Assembly (NCBI RefSeq): GCF_003071065.1
Contig: NZ_QCXX01000010.1
Coordinates: forward strand, 614-64,613
Reading direction: 5' to 3'
DNA length: 64,000 nt
Source of the DNA: Sphingobacterium athyrii
Lineage (GTDB): Bacteria > Bacteroidota > Bacteroidia > Sphingobacteriales > Sphingobacteriaceae
This document shows positions 48,002-58,078 of the stretch, one piece after another. The notes under the pieces are model-generated. The model was not told the origin of the DNA. It was given only the letters and a program-made list of their open reading frames with translations, and ran no database searches. Numbering within the stretch: position 1 is the first letter of the stretch; the number at the start of each line of letters is the position of its first letter. The translations under genes were made by a program, and so were the position numbers.

Positions 48002-48877
48002 ATGAAGAAAGCGCTTTTACTCTTTTATTTCCTTTTGTTTTATGCGATCATGCAGTTGATCTGGTGGGGGGTGATGTTCATCCGGTTTGACCCAAGCAAA
48101 AAGAATATGATTATAGGCGAGGGTATTTTCTTTTTGATCATTTTTTTATGGGGTGCATGGCGGTTAAAGCGTCTTGTAGAGCGCGAGCAGAAACTGCTGC
48201 AACAACAGCAGAATTTCCTTTTGGCCATCACGCATGAGTTGAAATCTCCTTTAGCATCAGTGAAGCTTTATATTCAGACTATTTTACGACGGGATCTGGA
48301 CAAGGAACAGCAACAGACTTTTTTAAGAAATTCATTAAAAGATATTGAACGATTGGACGATCTGGTGGAGAATGTATTGATGACAACGAAGTTGGACAGC
48401 CGCAATTACAGCATGCCCAAAGAAGATTTTAATTTTACTTCTCTAGTGGAGCAAATTGTCGACCGGCTTCAAAAAAATTCATGCAGCTCGCAGGTATTGA
48501 AACCTTATCTGGAATCGGATATTATTATCCATGGTGACAAATTTGCGATAAGTAATGTTGTGACAAACCTCATAGAGAACGCTATTAAATATTCACCGGC
48601 TTGCGCTATGGTGGATGTAAAATTATATACAGAGAGCAATAAAATAATTTTTTCTGTTGCTGACCACGGTATTGGTATCAGTGATGAAGAGAAAAAACTT
48701 ATCTTTAATAAGTTTTATCGCGTGGGAAGTGAAGCAACACGGAAAACCAAAGGTACTGGTTTGGGGTTATATATCGTGAAAACCGTGTTGCAGAAGCACG
48801 ACGCGACCATTAAAGTTAAAGATAACACTCCTAAAGGGAGTATTTTTGAAGTAACATTTGAAAGAAATGCAAAGTAA
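48002..48877 (+). CDS. Sensor histidine kinase with tiny extracytoplasmic loop
   Basis: This 291-residue kinase has two membrane helices (~4-27 and ~37-53) with only about ten residues between them. It then has a HisKA domain with the phospho-acceptor His 78 in AITHELKSPL, and an HATPase domain with NLIENAIKYSP (N box), DHGIGI (G1) and TKGTGLGLYIVK (G2). So short a sensor loop means it reads signals within the membrane or from partners rather than binding a ligand. Its stop codon overlaps the response regulator start, so they are translationally coupled. Confidence 0.92.
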   Translation: MKKALLLFYFLLFYAIMQLIWWGVMFIRFDPSKKNMIIGEGIFFLIIFLWGAWRLKRLVEREQKLLQQQQNFLLAITHELKSPLASVKLYIQTILRRDLDKEQQQTFLRNSLKDIERLDDLVENVLMTTKLDSRNYSMPKEDFNFTSLVEQIVDRLQKNSCSSQVLKPYLESDIIIHGDKFAISNVVTNLIENAIKYSPACAMVDVKLYTESNKIIFSVADHGIGISDEEKKLIFNKFYRVGSEATRKTKGTGLGLYIVKTVLQKHDATIKVKDNTPKGSIFEVTFERNAK

Positions 48878-49574
48878 ACAAAGAATATTACTTGTCGAAG
48901 ACGAAGAACACTTGTTAGAAGCTATCAAGTTGAACCTCGAAATGGAAGGTTACCGTGTCACTACGGCTACTGACGGAAAAAAAGCATTGAAAGTTTTTAA
49001 GGAAGAACGTTTCAATCTCGTAGTTCTGGACGTTATGATTCCTGAAATTGACGGATTTCAAGTTGCTGAAACAATTCGACTACAGAATACCGAGGTTCCG
49101 ATCATGTTTTTGACTGCCAAGAACAGTAGCGAAGACCGGATCACGGGGCTCAAAAAAGGGGCTGATGATTATCTGGTAAAACCTTTTAACCTGGAAGAGT
49201 TGATTCTTCGTGTTGGAAATTTGGTCCGTCGTGGAATGAAACCGGATGATTTAAAAGAATTGAATTCTTATCAAATAGGTGATAAAACCATCTATTTTAA
49301 TTCTTATGAATTGCATCACGCAGATGGAACGATTACCTCTCTGACGAAAAAAGAAACAATGCTATTGAAGCTGTTGATCGAACGTCGTAATGAAGCGGTT
49401 TCCCGTGAGCAGATTTTAGAAACTGTATGGAATTATGACGTCTATCCTTCGACGCGTACCATTGACAATTTCATTTTGACATTCCGGAAATATTTTGAGC
49501 CTGATCAAAAACACCCGATCTATTTCCATTCTATCCGAGGAGTTGGTTATAAGTTTACCGACAATAACGCATAG
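48867..49574 (+). CDS. OmpR-family response regulator
   Basis: This 235-residue regulator has a receiver domain with acidic pocket residues in VEDEEH, phospho-acceptor Asp 55 in LVVLDVMIP, and the conserved Thr/Lys of MFLTAKNSS. The winged-helix DNA-binding domain follows (KKETMLLKLLIERRNEAVSREQ). The ATG at 48867 lies inside the kinase gene, 11 nt before its stop codon ends. Target genes cannot be seen from here. Confidence 0.92.
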   Translation: MQSKQRILLVEDEEHLLEAIKLNLEMEGYRVTTATDGKKALKVFKEERFNLVVLDVMIPEIDGFQVAETIRLQNTEVPIMFLTAKNSSEDRITGLKKGADDYLVKPFNLEELILRVGNLVRRGMKPDDLKELNSYQIGDKTIYFNSYELHHADGTITSLTKKETMLLKLLIERRNEAVSREQILETVWNYDVYPSTRTIDNFILTFRKYFEPDQKHPIYFHSIRGVGYKFTDNNA

Positions 49575-49584
49575 CAAATAAAAG

Positions 49585-50103
49585 ATGATGACAATTAAGG
49601 CTAGAATAGCCGTTATTTTTATTGCTGCGTTACTTTTGGGCTATGGTTTATACCAGGGGCATTATCAGACAGCTGTCTTGCTGGCTGGTGGAATTGGTTA
49701 TCTAATTTGGAGCCATTTCCGGGAGGGGTCAGTTTTCTTGGCAACACAAGCTTTTCATAGACAGGACTATGAAAAGACAAAAAGCTTGCTGTCCCAAATA
49801 AAAAATCCAGATACCCTTCGTAAAGGGCGGCGTAATTTCTATGAATTTATGATGGGAAATATTGCCTTAAAAGAAGAACGTATCGATGAGGCTGAATATC
49901 ATTTTCAGCTCGCTTCCCGTCTACCCTGGAAAAAAGATAATGAAAAAGGTATGGTAATGATCAATCTGGCCAATATTGCACTGCGTAAGACAGATTATGA
50001 AAGAGCAAGGGCATATACAGATGTGGCCAACAAATTGCATTTAACTGCAAGACAGGTTAGTATTATTACAAAAATAGAAAACGAAATTTCAAAACATTTA
50101 TAG
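49585..50103 (+). CDS. Small membrane protein with TPR-like helices
   Basis: This 172-residue protein has two N-terminal membrane helices (~5-22 and ~30-45) followed by about 110 residues of helix pairs that look like two TPR-like repeats (DYEKTKSLLSQIKN, RIDEAEYHFQLAS, DYERARAYTDVAN). It belongs to no family that I can name. It lies 11 nt after the response regulator and its stop codon overlaps the hemE start by one base, so it is co-transcribed with both. Confidence 0.7.
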   Translation: MMTIKARIAVIFIAALLLGYGLYQGHYQTAVLLAGGIGYLIWSHFREGSVFLATQAFHRQDYEKTKSLLSQIKNPDTLRKGRRNFYEFMMGNIALKEERIDEAEYHFQLASRLPWKKDNEKGMVMINLANIALRKTDYERARAYTDVANKLHLTARQVSIITKIENEISKHL

Positions 50104-51140
50104 TGATTAGTACTTTACAAAACGATTTATTGATTAGAGCTGCATTCTCGCAGCAAACGGAGAGACCTCCGGTGTGGATGATGCGTCAGGCTGGACGCTT
50201 TATGAAAGAATACTGGGATATCAAAAACAAGTATTCTTTTCTCGAAATGTGCAAAACACCAGAGATTGCAGCGGATGTAACGATGTTGCCTGTGGATTTG
50301 TTGGGAATAGATGCAGCAATCTTGTTTTCGGATATTTTGGTTACAGCAGAAGCAATGGGTGGAGATCTGTCATTTGAACAAGGTGTAGGTCCTCGTTTTT
50401 CTAATCCAATTCGTTCTGTCAAAGAGGCAGAAGCATTATCAGTTGACTGTTTGGATAAACTGCAATATGTAGCTGATGCCATAAAAGTAATTCAGCAACG
50501 TCTTGATAATCGTATCCCATTGATCGGTTTTGCGGGAGCACCTTTTACCATTTTAAGTTATTTGGTGGAAGGCGGTTCGTCAAAAGACTTTAAATTGACG
50601 AAGTTGATGTTAAACAATCAACCTGAGTTGGCGCATACGATCCTTCAAAAGATTGCCGATGTGACTGTAGCCTATCTTAACATGCAGATCGAGGCAGGTG
50701 TAAATGCAATCCAATTGTTTGATAGCTGGGCATTGGCCTTGTCCTGGAATGATTACCGTGATTTTTCACATTATTACAACAAACAGATTATCTCCAAGCT
50801 GAACCGCAAGGATATTCCGGTAATCTCTTTCTGTAAGGGATCATCTGTCTTTGCTCCGATGATGGTAGAGGCGCAGCCAGATGTGGTTTCTATCGATTGG
50901 AATGCGGATCTAAAAAATATAAAGCAGTCTTTGCCTCAAGGGATAGCAGTTCAAGGAAATTTAGATCCTTTTGTCTTATATGCTGAAAAACCTGTGATCA
51001 AAAAGAAAATTATAGAATTATTTGAACGTATGCGCGGAGAGCATGGTTTTATATTCAATTTGGGACATGGTATTATGCCTGATATTCCTTTTGACAATGT
51101 AAAATACGCAATCGAGGTGGTGAAAGAATTTCGCTATTAA
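50103..51140 (+). CDS. hemE: Uroporphyrinogen decarboxylase
   Basis: This 345-residue haem-pathway enzyme removes four carboxyl groups from uroporphyrinogen III to give coproporphyrinogen III. The signature PVWMMRQAGRFM is near residues 23-34, GFAGAPFTILSYLVEG is near 140, and the active-site Asp lies in FSDILVTAEAMG near 80. It starts with GTG, overlapping the upstream TAG stop by one base. It is the only haem gene in this operon; hemJ is about 10 kb away. Confidence 0.96.
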   Translation: MISTLQNDLLIRAAFSQQTERPPVWMMRQAGRFMKEYWDIKNKYSFLEMCKTPEIAADVTMLPVDLLGIDAAILFSDILVTAEAMGGDLSFEQGVGPRFSNPIRSVKEAEALSVDCLDKLQYVADAIKVIQQRLDNRIPLIGFAGAPFTILSYLVEGGSSKDFKLTKLMLNNQPELAHTILQKIADVTVAYLNMQIEAGVNAIQLFDSWALALSWNDYRDFSHYYNKQIISKLNRKDIPVISFCKGSSVFAPMMVEAQPDVVSIDWNADLKNIKQSLPQGIAVQGNLDPFVLYAEKPVIKKKIIELFERMRGEHGFIFNLGHGIMPDIPFDNVKYAIEVVKEFRY

Positions 51141-51194
51141 ATCTTCAGTTGCCATTATCCGGAGAACGGATTTTATCCATACCGATAAAAAACA

Positions 51195-51232
51195 AAAGAA
51201 GACTTGCCATAACTGGCAGGTCTTTTTTTTGA
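51195..51232 (+). terminator. Terminator of the kinase-hemE operon
   Basis: AAGACTTGCC and GGCAGGTCTT form a 10-bp stem with one G-T wobble around ATAACT, followed by eight Ts. Confidence 0.8.
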
Positions 51233-51407
51233 ACAGGAGATGGCAGCTGCAAGTAGTTAAAAGTAAGATTTTTATTGTTTTATAATGCATTGAAATGTGG
51301 CTTACAGCAGGTTTGGTGAAAATTCGTGCAAAATATGTTAAGATGAGCACACTTACTTTTTTTGTAAATGTTGTTTTATTTTATAGCTTAGTCGCAAAAC
51401 CTAATAA

Positions 51408-52004
51408 ATGAGTAAAAATACCTTGATGGATGGATTGCTGATTAATGAAGAAGCGCTAGAGGAAGTGTTTCATCATTATTTTGACGAGCTTTGCCGCTTC
51501 TTGGGGTATTATACACGTGATGTGCAGTTAGTGGAGGACTGTTTACAGGATGTGTTTGTTAAACTATGGGAAGATCGGGATCAAATCCATATTTTTCATG
51601 TCAAGACCTATCTTTATAGGGCAGCGCGTAATCGTGTGCTCAATGCCCTACGCAATGAAAGTGCACGTACTGCTCATTTGGAACGTTGGTTTAAAGAAGA
51701 AATGATCCGTCAGGAGGCAGAGGAGTGTGTCAATATGGAGGAATTTTCCCTTGTTTATCAGGAAGCTATTGGCAAATTGCCTGAGAAATGTAAAATCGTT
51801 TATCAATACTGTAAGGAAGAACAAAAGACTTATCAGCAGGCCGCTCAAGAACTGCAAATATCCATCAAGACCGTCGAAAATCAGATGTCCATTGCGTCTA
51901 AAAAAATACGGGCACATATACTTGAACGCTATCAAATACTTTATCCAGATTCGATTCTACTGGTTTTAGCGATGTGTGGTACAGGCCTTTCCACCCTCGT
52001 TTAA
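51408..52004 (+). CDS. FecI-like ECF sigma factor
   Basis: This 198-residue protein has sigma region 2 (HHYFDELCRFLGYYTRD and QDVFVKLWEDRD) and region 4 with an HTH (AAQELQISIKTVENQMS). Such factors in Bacteroidota pair with a FecR anti-sigma factor, here 76 nt downstream, to control the SusC/SusD genes that follow. A short hydrophobic C-terminus is an unusual addition. Confidence 0.92.
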   Translation: MSKNTLMDGLLINEEALEEVFHHYFDELCRFLGYYTRDVQLVEDCLQDVFVKLWEDRDQIHIFHVKTYLYRAARNRVLNALRNESARTAHLERWFKEEMIRQEAEECVNMEEFSLVYQEAIGKLPEKCKIVYQYCKEEQKTYQQAAQELQISIKTVENQMSIASKKIRAHILERYQILYPDSILLVLAMCGTGLSTLV

Positions 52005-52080
52005 ATATTTTTGAAAAAAATACAAAATCTTTTAGGGGTTTTCTCCGCTCTAGGTGTCTATTTGTCGTAAACCCAAAATA

Positions 52081-53097
52081 ATGAATAGCAGTTATAAGCC
52101 GTCACTGGAGCAATTAGTTCGATATCTAAGAAAAGAGAGTGATGTAAAGGAAAATGCAGCGATTGTAGCTTGGCTTGATTCAGGTGAACAAAATCGTCAT
52201 TATCTTTTGCAGCTGGAAAACGAATGGATACATCTCAAAGAACCACCTTTGGTCATAGATAGGGCAGATCGTCCGGGGATATGGAACAAAATCCAAGATC
52301 GTATCCAACCGGTGGTTAAAACCGTTGTCTTTGACCGCAATCGTTTTTGGTGGCTGGTCAGTGCTGCGGCAATTCTTATTTTTCTGTCCGGTACATTGGG
52401 AACGTATTTTATTCAGCGTAATATTTTAATGAATAAATCTTCGCAGGAGCATACAGTTGTTTATACGGCGTTGGGACAAAAGTCACAAGTTGTATTGCCA
52501 GACGGTTCAAAAGCTTGGTTAAATGCGGGAACAAAGATAACCTATTCGCATGCTTTTAATCAATATGATCGCAAGATTACACTCGAAGGTGAGGCATTTT
52601 TTGATGTGGTAAAAAAAGAAAATATGCCTTTCACCGTGCAGACTTCCCATTTGGATGTTGTGGTGAAAGGAACTGCTTTCGATGTTTCAGCCTATGCGGA
52701 TGATGCGAAGATAGAGGTATCCCTGCTGCGTGGAAAAGTTGCGATAAAAGATAAAAAAGGACAATTGATAGGAGAATTAAAACCTAATGATTGGATCCAA
52801 CTGGATAAACGGACTGGTCGGTATACGCAAATACGACAATTGGACGCGGTACAATATAGCACATGGAAATCAGAAGAACTTGTTTTTGAGAACGAACCTT
52901 TGGAAAGTGTTCTTAAGAAATTGGAACGTTGGTATGGTGTGCAAATTAACTGGAGCGGAGCTAAAGCCGATAGACGTTACACCTTCAAAGTGAAAACTGA
53001 AAGTTTACGAGAAATTTTGGAATTGATCAATGTCATTACACCAATCCAATACACAATAGCAGGCAAATCTGTAGCTATAGTTTCAAAAAAACGATAA
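52081..53097 (+). CDS. FecR-type anti-sigma factor
   Basis: This 338-residue protein has a cytoplasmic N-terminus (~1-85) that binds the sigma factor, one membrane helix (~92-115), and the periplasmic FecR domain with VVLPDGSKAWLNAGTKITY and EGEAFFDVVKKENMPF. A DUF4974 C-terminal domain (~270-338) follows, which contacts the STN domain of the SusC receptor. The ATG at 52081 is chosen over an in-frame start at 52054 because its N-terminus fits the family. Confidence 0.92.
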   Translation: MNSSYKPSLEQLVRYLRKESDVKENAAIVAWLDSGEQNRHYLLQLENEWIHLKEPPLVIDRADRPGIWNKIQDRIQPVVKTVVFDRNRFWWLVSAAAILIFLSGTLGTYFIQRNILMNKSSQEHTVVYTALGQKSQVVLPDGSKAWLNAGTKITYSHAFNQYDRKITLEGEAFFDVVKKENMPFTVQTSHLDVVVKGTAFDVSAYADDAKIEVSLLRGKVAIKDKKGQLIGELKPNDWIQLDKRTGRYTQIRQLDAVQYSTWKSEELVFENEPLESVLKKLERWYGVQINWSGAKADRRYTFKVKTESLREILELINVITPIQYTIAGKSVAIVSKKR

Positions 53098-53145
53098 CCA
53101 AAAATTGATGATGTAAACTACTTAAAACAAAATATACCATAAATT

Positions 53146-56100
53146 ATGAAAAAGAAACCTATTCTGATGAGTCTTTTACTCCTCAGCCAGACCTTCTTTG
53201 CGGTAAACGCACAGCAGATATCAGGCAAAAAGGAGTCTTCAAATCTTAAGTCACTTATCGAGATTGTTGAAAAAAAGTATGGTTATTCATTTATGTTCAG
53301 TAATTCGGATGTAGATGTCAAGACCCCACTTTTCTATGATAGTCAGGCAAGCAGCTTGGAAGCTCTGTTGAAAGATGCGCTACAAGAGAGCTCGATTACA
53401 TACGACATTACGGGGAAACGGATTTTATTAAAACGTAAGGCTGCAAACAAACAGCAAACGGGGCAAGTAAAAGGGACTGTTGTAAATGAAAAAGGTGAAC
53501 CACTACCAGGTGTGAGTATACATGCTTCGGGCAGTGGAAAGACCGTCGCTACAGATCTTTCAGGTACTTTTTCTCTAGAAGTCAATGCGAAGGACTTACT
53601 GCAGGTGAGCTATGTCGGGTATCAAAACCAGCAAATTAATGTTCAGCCTGGAAAAGAGATCAACATCTCTTTAAACAGTGGAAACAGAGAGCTTGATGAA
53701 GTTGTTGTGATCGGATATGGTACGTTAAAGAAATCGGACGTTACGGGTGCAATAGCGAGTATCAATACAAAAGATCTGGCAAAACGCGCGACGACAAACC
53801 CAGCTGAGGCGTTACAAGGGGTGGCTGCCGGTGTTAATGTGCAGAAAAATAGCGGTATTGCTGGGGCGGGAGTGCAGGTCAAGATCCGTGGAGTCAATAC
53901 CTTCGGCAGTAATGAACCACTGTATATCATAGATGGTTTCCCAGGTACAATCAGTAATGTCAACCCCAATGATATTGAGAGCATGGAGGTACTCAAAGAT
54001 GGTGCCGCAGCCGCAATATATGGCTCTGTGGCTGCCAATGGTGTTGTTATCGTCACAACGAAAGCCGGTAAAGCCGGAAAAATTCTGGTAGACATCAATA
54101 GCTTTACGAATGTAACCGAAACATCCAATAGACTAAAAGTACTCGATGCTGACGGTTATGTAAAAGTGCACCGTCAAATGTATGACGAATACAATAAGTA
54201 TGCTACGACGCCAGTCAAACTCCCTGACTACATCAACAAGCCGGGTACCAATAATACCGATTGGCAAGAGGAGGTGTTCCGTACCGGACTTTCTACAGCG
54301 AATAGTGTCGCCATCAGGGGCGGGCAAGACAATACCCGCTATTCCCTGTCCGCGAATTTAAGTAATGACAAAGGTGTCGTTATCGCGAACGATTTCAAAA
54401 AGGAAAATGTCCGTATGAAATTGGGAACCAAGAAAAATATCTTTACCGTGGAAGGGAATATGGCCTACACGAATTCGAAATATCATGGTCCCAACTTTAG
54501 TCTAAAAGAAGCCTATATGATTTCGCCTTTGGTACCAGTGTATGACTCCGCGGAAAAAGGTGGTTTTGGTTTGACAAATTGGGGTGGTATTCCCAATAAT
54601 GTCAATGTGGTTGCCGACGAGCATTATAAAACGAGTTGGACAAAAAAACAGGATTTCGCCGGAAATGCTTTTGTTAGTGCAGATATTATGAAAGGTTTAA
54701 CCTTTAAAACAAGTTATGCCTTTAACGCGATTAATACACAGAACTATTTCCATTATCCACCATTTGCTTCTGATGAAAAGAATCCTTATGAATTTCCTTT
54801 TTATTCCGAAGGGCGTAGCTATTGGCAGGAGCAGGTCTTTGATAATCTCCTGAACTATAAAACAGAATTTGGAAAACATAGCTTAAACGCGCTTTTGGGT
54901 AGTTCGTTGAATATGCAGGAATCCAATTGGAATAATGTAGGGGTAGAAGGCAAAAAGATTGTCTATTCTGTTGAAAATGGAGGACTAGTGACTAAAGAAA
55001 GCGCAGAAGGGTTTCTAGATCCAAATTTTATGACGATCAGTTCGGGACAAGGTGGAACATTCTCCGCAGATGGTTCTAAATATGACTATAATCGTATGTC
55101 TATCTTTGGACGGGTCAATTACTCGTATGCTGATCGTTACCTTGTACAGTTAACCTTACGTCGTGATGGCTCATCTAAATTTGGAAAGGATAGTCGATAT
55201 GGAAGTTTTCCTTCAATTGCATTGGGCTGGAAGATCGATGAGGAATCATTCTTCCCGAAGGAATCTTTTGTGTCTAATCTGAAATTAAGGGGAAGCTGGG
55301 GGAAACTGGGAAATGAGGTCGCATTGGGATACTACGACCACCAAGCGTTGATCAGTACCTACAATAATTTATACATGGGTTATGTACGCGGAAGTGGAAA
55401 TCCTTGGCCCGGTAGTACCGCAATGGGACTTGAGAATCGCCTGTTGAGTTGGGAGACAACGGAATCAAAAAATATAGGCGCAGACTTCGGCCTGTTCAAC
55501 AACCTGTTGAAAGGTTCGGTAAATTACTTTATTAAGACCACCAATGATCTTTTGATCACTAAGAAAGTAGCTCCTTCTGCGGGTTTGGAAGATCCGACAT
55601 TAAATGTCGGAAAGATCCGAAATTCAGGTTTTGAGCTTGAACTCAAATATGCAAATCGGAAGAATGCGTTTCAATATGATATTGGATTAAACTTGTCAAC
55701 TTTAAAAAATAAAGTGGTGAGCCTCGCTAACGAGGACCAAATCCTTTTGGGGAACGGTTTAAAATTCGATACGGAGCATTTTCCGAACCAGACCCGTGTA
55801 GGTTACCCTATTGGAGGATTCTTCCTTTACCAAACCGATGGTATCTTTCAGAGCATGGAAGAGGTGGATAAACATGTCAACAAGGAAGGTAAATTACTAC
55901 AGGAGAATGCCAAACCGGGCGATATCCGTTTTGTCGATGTTGATGGCAATGGTGTAATTGATGATGAAGACAAAAAATATAGTGGCACGGGGATTCCCAA
56001 GTTGGAGGTGGGGCTGAACCTTGGAGCCTCTTATAAGGGATTTGATTTTTCGGCACTGATCGGAAGCGGTTGGGGACATAAACTCTATAACGGGAATAGG

Positions 56101-56508
56101 TACTTTTTTGAAGCCATGAGTTCTGGATCAAACTTTTTGAGCAGTACATTAAATGCATGGACAGAAAACAACCGTAATACGGATGTTCCGCGTGCTGTAT
56201 TACAAGATCCAAATGGAAACAGCCGTGAGTCCACACGCTTTTTGGAATCAGGTAACTTTATTAGACTACGTCAGCTGCAGATTGGGTATACTTTGCCTAA
56301 AAATTTATTGCACGCGATCCGTTCAGAAAATCTACGGTTTTATATCAGTGGACAGAATATATATACCTGGACAAAATACAAAGGAATTGATCCTGAGTTT
56401 GCGCCATCTGGAGTTAACAATAAATCCAGCGTGTTAAATACAGGGGTAGATCGTTATATTTTTCCATTTACCAAGTCCTATTCCTTTGGAGTTCAATTTA
56501 CATTTTAA
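53146..56508 (+). CDS. SusC/RagA-family TonB-dependent receptor with STN signalling domain
   Basis: This 1120-residue outer-membrane protein has a signal peptide (ends near NAQ, residue 23), a secretin/TonB N-terminal (STN) domain (~30-97), a carboxypeptidase-like domain (~107-180), the DEVVVIGYGT linker at ~193-202, a plug and a 22-strand barrel ending in FGVQFTF. The STN domain lets it signal ligand occupancy to the FecR protein upstream. With SusD it imports a glycan or other oligomer. Its length is near the family average (about 1000-1150). Confidence 0.95.
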   Translation: MKKKPILMSLLLLSQTFFAVNAQQISGKKESSNLKSLIEIVEKKYGYSFMFSNSDVDVKTPLFYDSQASSLEALLKDALQESSITYDITGKRILLKRKAANKQQTGQVKGTVVNEKGEPLPGVSIHASGSGKTVATDLSGTFSLEVNAKDLLQVSYVGYQNQQINVQPGKEINISLNSGNRELDEVVVIGYGTLKKSDVTGAIASINTKDLAKRATTNPAEALQGVAAGVNVQKNSGIAGAGVQVKIRGVNTFGSNEPLYIIDGFPGTISNVNPNDIESMEVLKDGAAAAIYGSVAANGVVIVTTKAGKAGKILVDINSFTNVTETSNRLKVLDADGYVKVHRQMYDEYNKYATTPVKLPDYINKPGTNNTDWQEEVFRTGLSTANSVAIRGGQDNTRYSLSANLSNDKGVVIANDFKKENVRMKLGTKKNIFTVEGNMAYTNSKYHGPNFSLKEAYMISPLVPVYDSAEKGGFGLTNWGGIPNNVNVVADEHYKTSWTKKQDFAGNAFVSADIMKGLTFKTSYAFNAINTQNYFHYPPFASDEKNPYEFPFYSEGRSYWQEQVFDNLLNYKTEFGKHSLNALLGSSLNMQESNWNNVGVEGKKIVYSVENGGLVTKESAEGFLDPNFMTISSGQGGTFSADGSKYDYNRMSIFGRVNYSYADRYLVQLTLRRDGSSKFGKDSRYGSFPSIALGWKIDEESFFPKESFVSNLKLRGSWGKLGNEVALGYYDHQALISTYNNLYMGYVRGSGNPWPGSTAMGLENRLLSWETTESKNIGADFGLFNNLLKGSVNYFIKTTNDLLITKKVAPSAGLEDPTLNVGKIRNSGFELELKYANRKNAFQYDIGLNLSTLKNKVVSLANEDQILLGNGLKFDTEHFPNQTRVGYPIGGFFLYQTDGIFQSMEEVDKHVNKEGKLLQENAKPGDIRFVDVDGNGVIDDEDKKYSGTGIPKLEVGLNLGASYKGFDFSALIGSGWGHKLYNGNRYFFEAMSSGSNFLSSTLNAWTENNRNTDVPRAVLQDPNGNSRESTRFLESGNFIRLRQLQIGYTLPKNLLHAIRSENLRFYISGQNIYTWTKYKGIDPEFAPSGVNNKSSVLNTGVDRYIFPFTKSYSFGVQFTF

Positions 56509-56549
56509 GACTTGGTTATCTATTGTATCATAATTAAAGAAACTAGAAG

Positions 56550-58073
56550 ATGAAAAAGAATAGAATAAATTATAAATGGATTCTTTGTATCGCTTGTGCA
56601 CTAAGCACGACATTTTCCTGCAGCGATAAATTGGACTTAACATCACCGGATAAACTCACTTCAGATAACTTCTGGCGTAATGCCGAGGATGCTGAGTCTG
56701 GACTTTCTGCTGCCTATTCACAGTTGGAAGCCGCAACGGATGTATGGGAATTTGCAGAGGTAAAATTCCCGGTGGAGGCCTATCGCGAAGACGTGTGTGA
56801 AATTGGTAGTGATGCATTGAATTATCAAACCTGGGTGGAACTCTATAATTTTAGCTATACCAATGGTAATAGCCAGTTTACGGCATATTGGAGTAAAGCC
56901 TATCGTGGAATTTCATACGCAAATCAAGTGATTGAGAAGACCGCGCCGATTGAAATGGACGCAAATAAGAAAAATCAGATTATTGCTGAAGCAAAGTTCT
57001 TGCGCGCCTATTATCATTTAAAACTCTTGCTCAACTGGGAGAAGATTGTCGTCCGCGATCAATATATCACCAGTGAAGGAAAGATTAACAAGGCTTTGTC
57101 TACACGTGATGAGGCGTGGGCTTTTATTATCGGGGATCTGGAGGCTGCGGTCGGCAATTTGCCTGTGAAACAGGAGGCAGCCAATGTTGGTCGAGCTACC
57201 CGAGGGGCGGCGAATGCTTACCTTGGCTACAGTTATTTAACCTCAGCATATGAAAATACAGCCAAAAAGGACGAGCTTCTCGGGAAAGCCGAACAGGCCT
57301 TTAAAGCAGTATCTGGATATAGCCTAGAAAAGGATTTTCTGTCGATGTTTGACGGTACCAATAAAAATAGTGCTGAATCTATTTTTGAACTTCAATTTAC
57401 CGATAATACCGCTAACGGCGCAAGTTACCGTACTGCTCTGCATAAGTGGATCGCTGTAGGGGAGCTGGGCGGTTGGGATGAAATCTTACCGAGCAAGATG
57501 CTCTTAAACGAATTTAAAAAGGAGGGTAAGATCGCTACAACGGGACGTTATGACTCACGTATGTACCAGACTGTATTCTGTAATGATCCTTACTTTAATG
57601 ATTTGAAGAATGGGGGAGTTTATGGCTTTACCTACGATGAAATATTTGGGGCTGGATCTGACCGGGCAAGTTTCAGAAAGTATTTGCCACGAACAGCAGC
57701 GGATTTAGATAAGTCCCGCACAGCAGTCAATCTTCCATTGATGCGCTATGCTGATGTTTTATTATTATTGGCTGAAACCTTAAATGAACGTAATCGTCCT
57801 GCGGATGCCATCCCTTTGATCAATCAGGTACGCCAAAGGGCCGATATGCCGGCACTCCCTTTGAATTTGTCTGTTACCGAAGTCAAAAAACGTATTGAAC
57901 ATGAGCGTATCGTGGAGTTTGCCTTGGAAAATACCCGATTCTATGATATGAGAAGATGGGGGAAAGCGAAAGAAGCATTACAAGCCATCGGGCGGAATAG
58001 TTTTGATCCGGCTAAGCACAACTTTTATCCTGTCCCATTATTGGAGATCAAGTCAAATGATAAAATTAATTAA
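56550..58073 (+). CDS. SusD/RagB-family nutrient-binding lipoprotein
   Basis: This 507-residue lipoprotein has a signal peptide with the lipobox ending in Cys at SCSDK (residue ~25), and a TPR-rich SusD fold: DNFWRNAEDAESGLSAAY, AEAKFLRAYYHLKLL, and the C-terminal RYADVLLLLAETLNE and RWGKAKEAL stretches. It lies on the cell surface over the SusC pore and captures the substrate. It follows susC by 42 nt and precedes lysO by 6 nt. Confidence 0.95.
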   Translation: MKKNRINYKWILCIACALSTTFSCSDKLDLTSPDKLTSDNFWRNAEDAESGLSAAYSQLEAATDVWEFAEVKFPVEAYREDVCEIGSDALNYQTWVELYNFSYTNGNSQFTAYWSKAYRGISYANQVIEKTAPIEMDANKKNQIIAEAKFLRAYYHLKLLLNWEKIVVRDQYITSEGKINKALSTRDEAWAFIIGDLEAAVGNLPVKQEAANVGRATRGAANAYLGYSYLTSAYENTAKKDELLGKAEQAFKAVSGYSLEKDFLSMFDGTNKNSAESIFELQFTDNTANGASYRTALHKWIAVGELGGWDEILPSKMLLNEFKKEGKIATTGRYDSRMYQTVFCNDPYFNDLKNGGVYGFTYDEIFGAGSDRASFRKYLPRTAADLDKSRTAVNLPLMRYADVLLLLAETLNERNRPADAIPLINQVRQRADMPALPLNLSVTEVKKRIEHERIVEFALENTRFYDMRRWGKAKEALQAIGRNSFDPAKHNFYPVPLLEIKSNDKIN

Positions 58074-58078
58074 AGCGC

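Noticed and set aside
53643..54128. 161-residue antisense frame in susC
   Set aside because: It mirrors codon bias of the susC plug region and has no start signal or recognisable domain.
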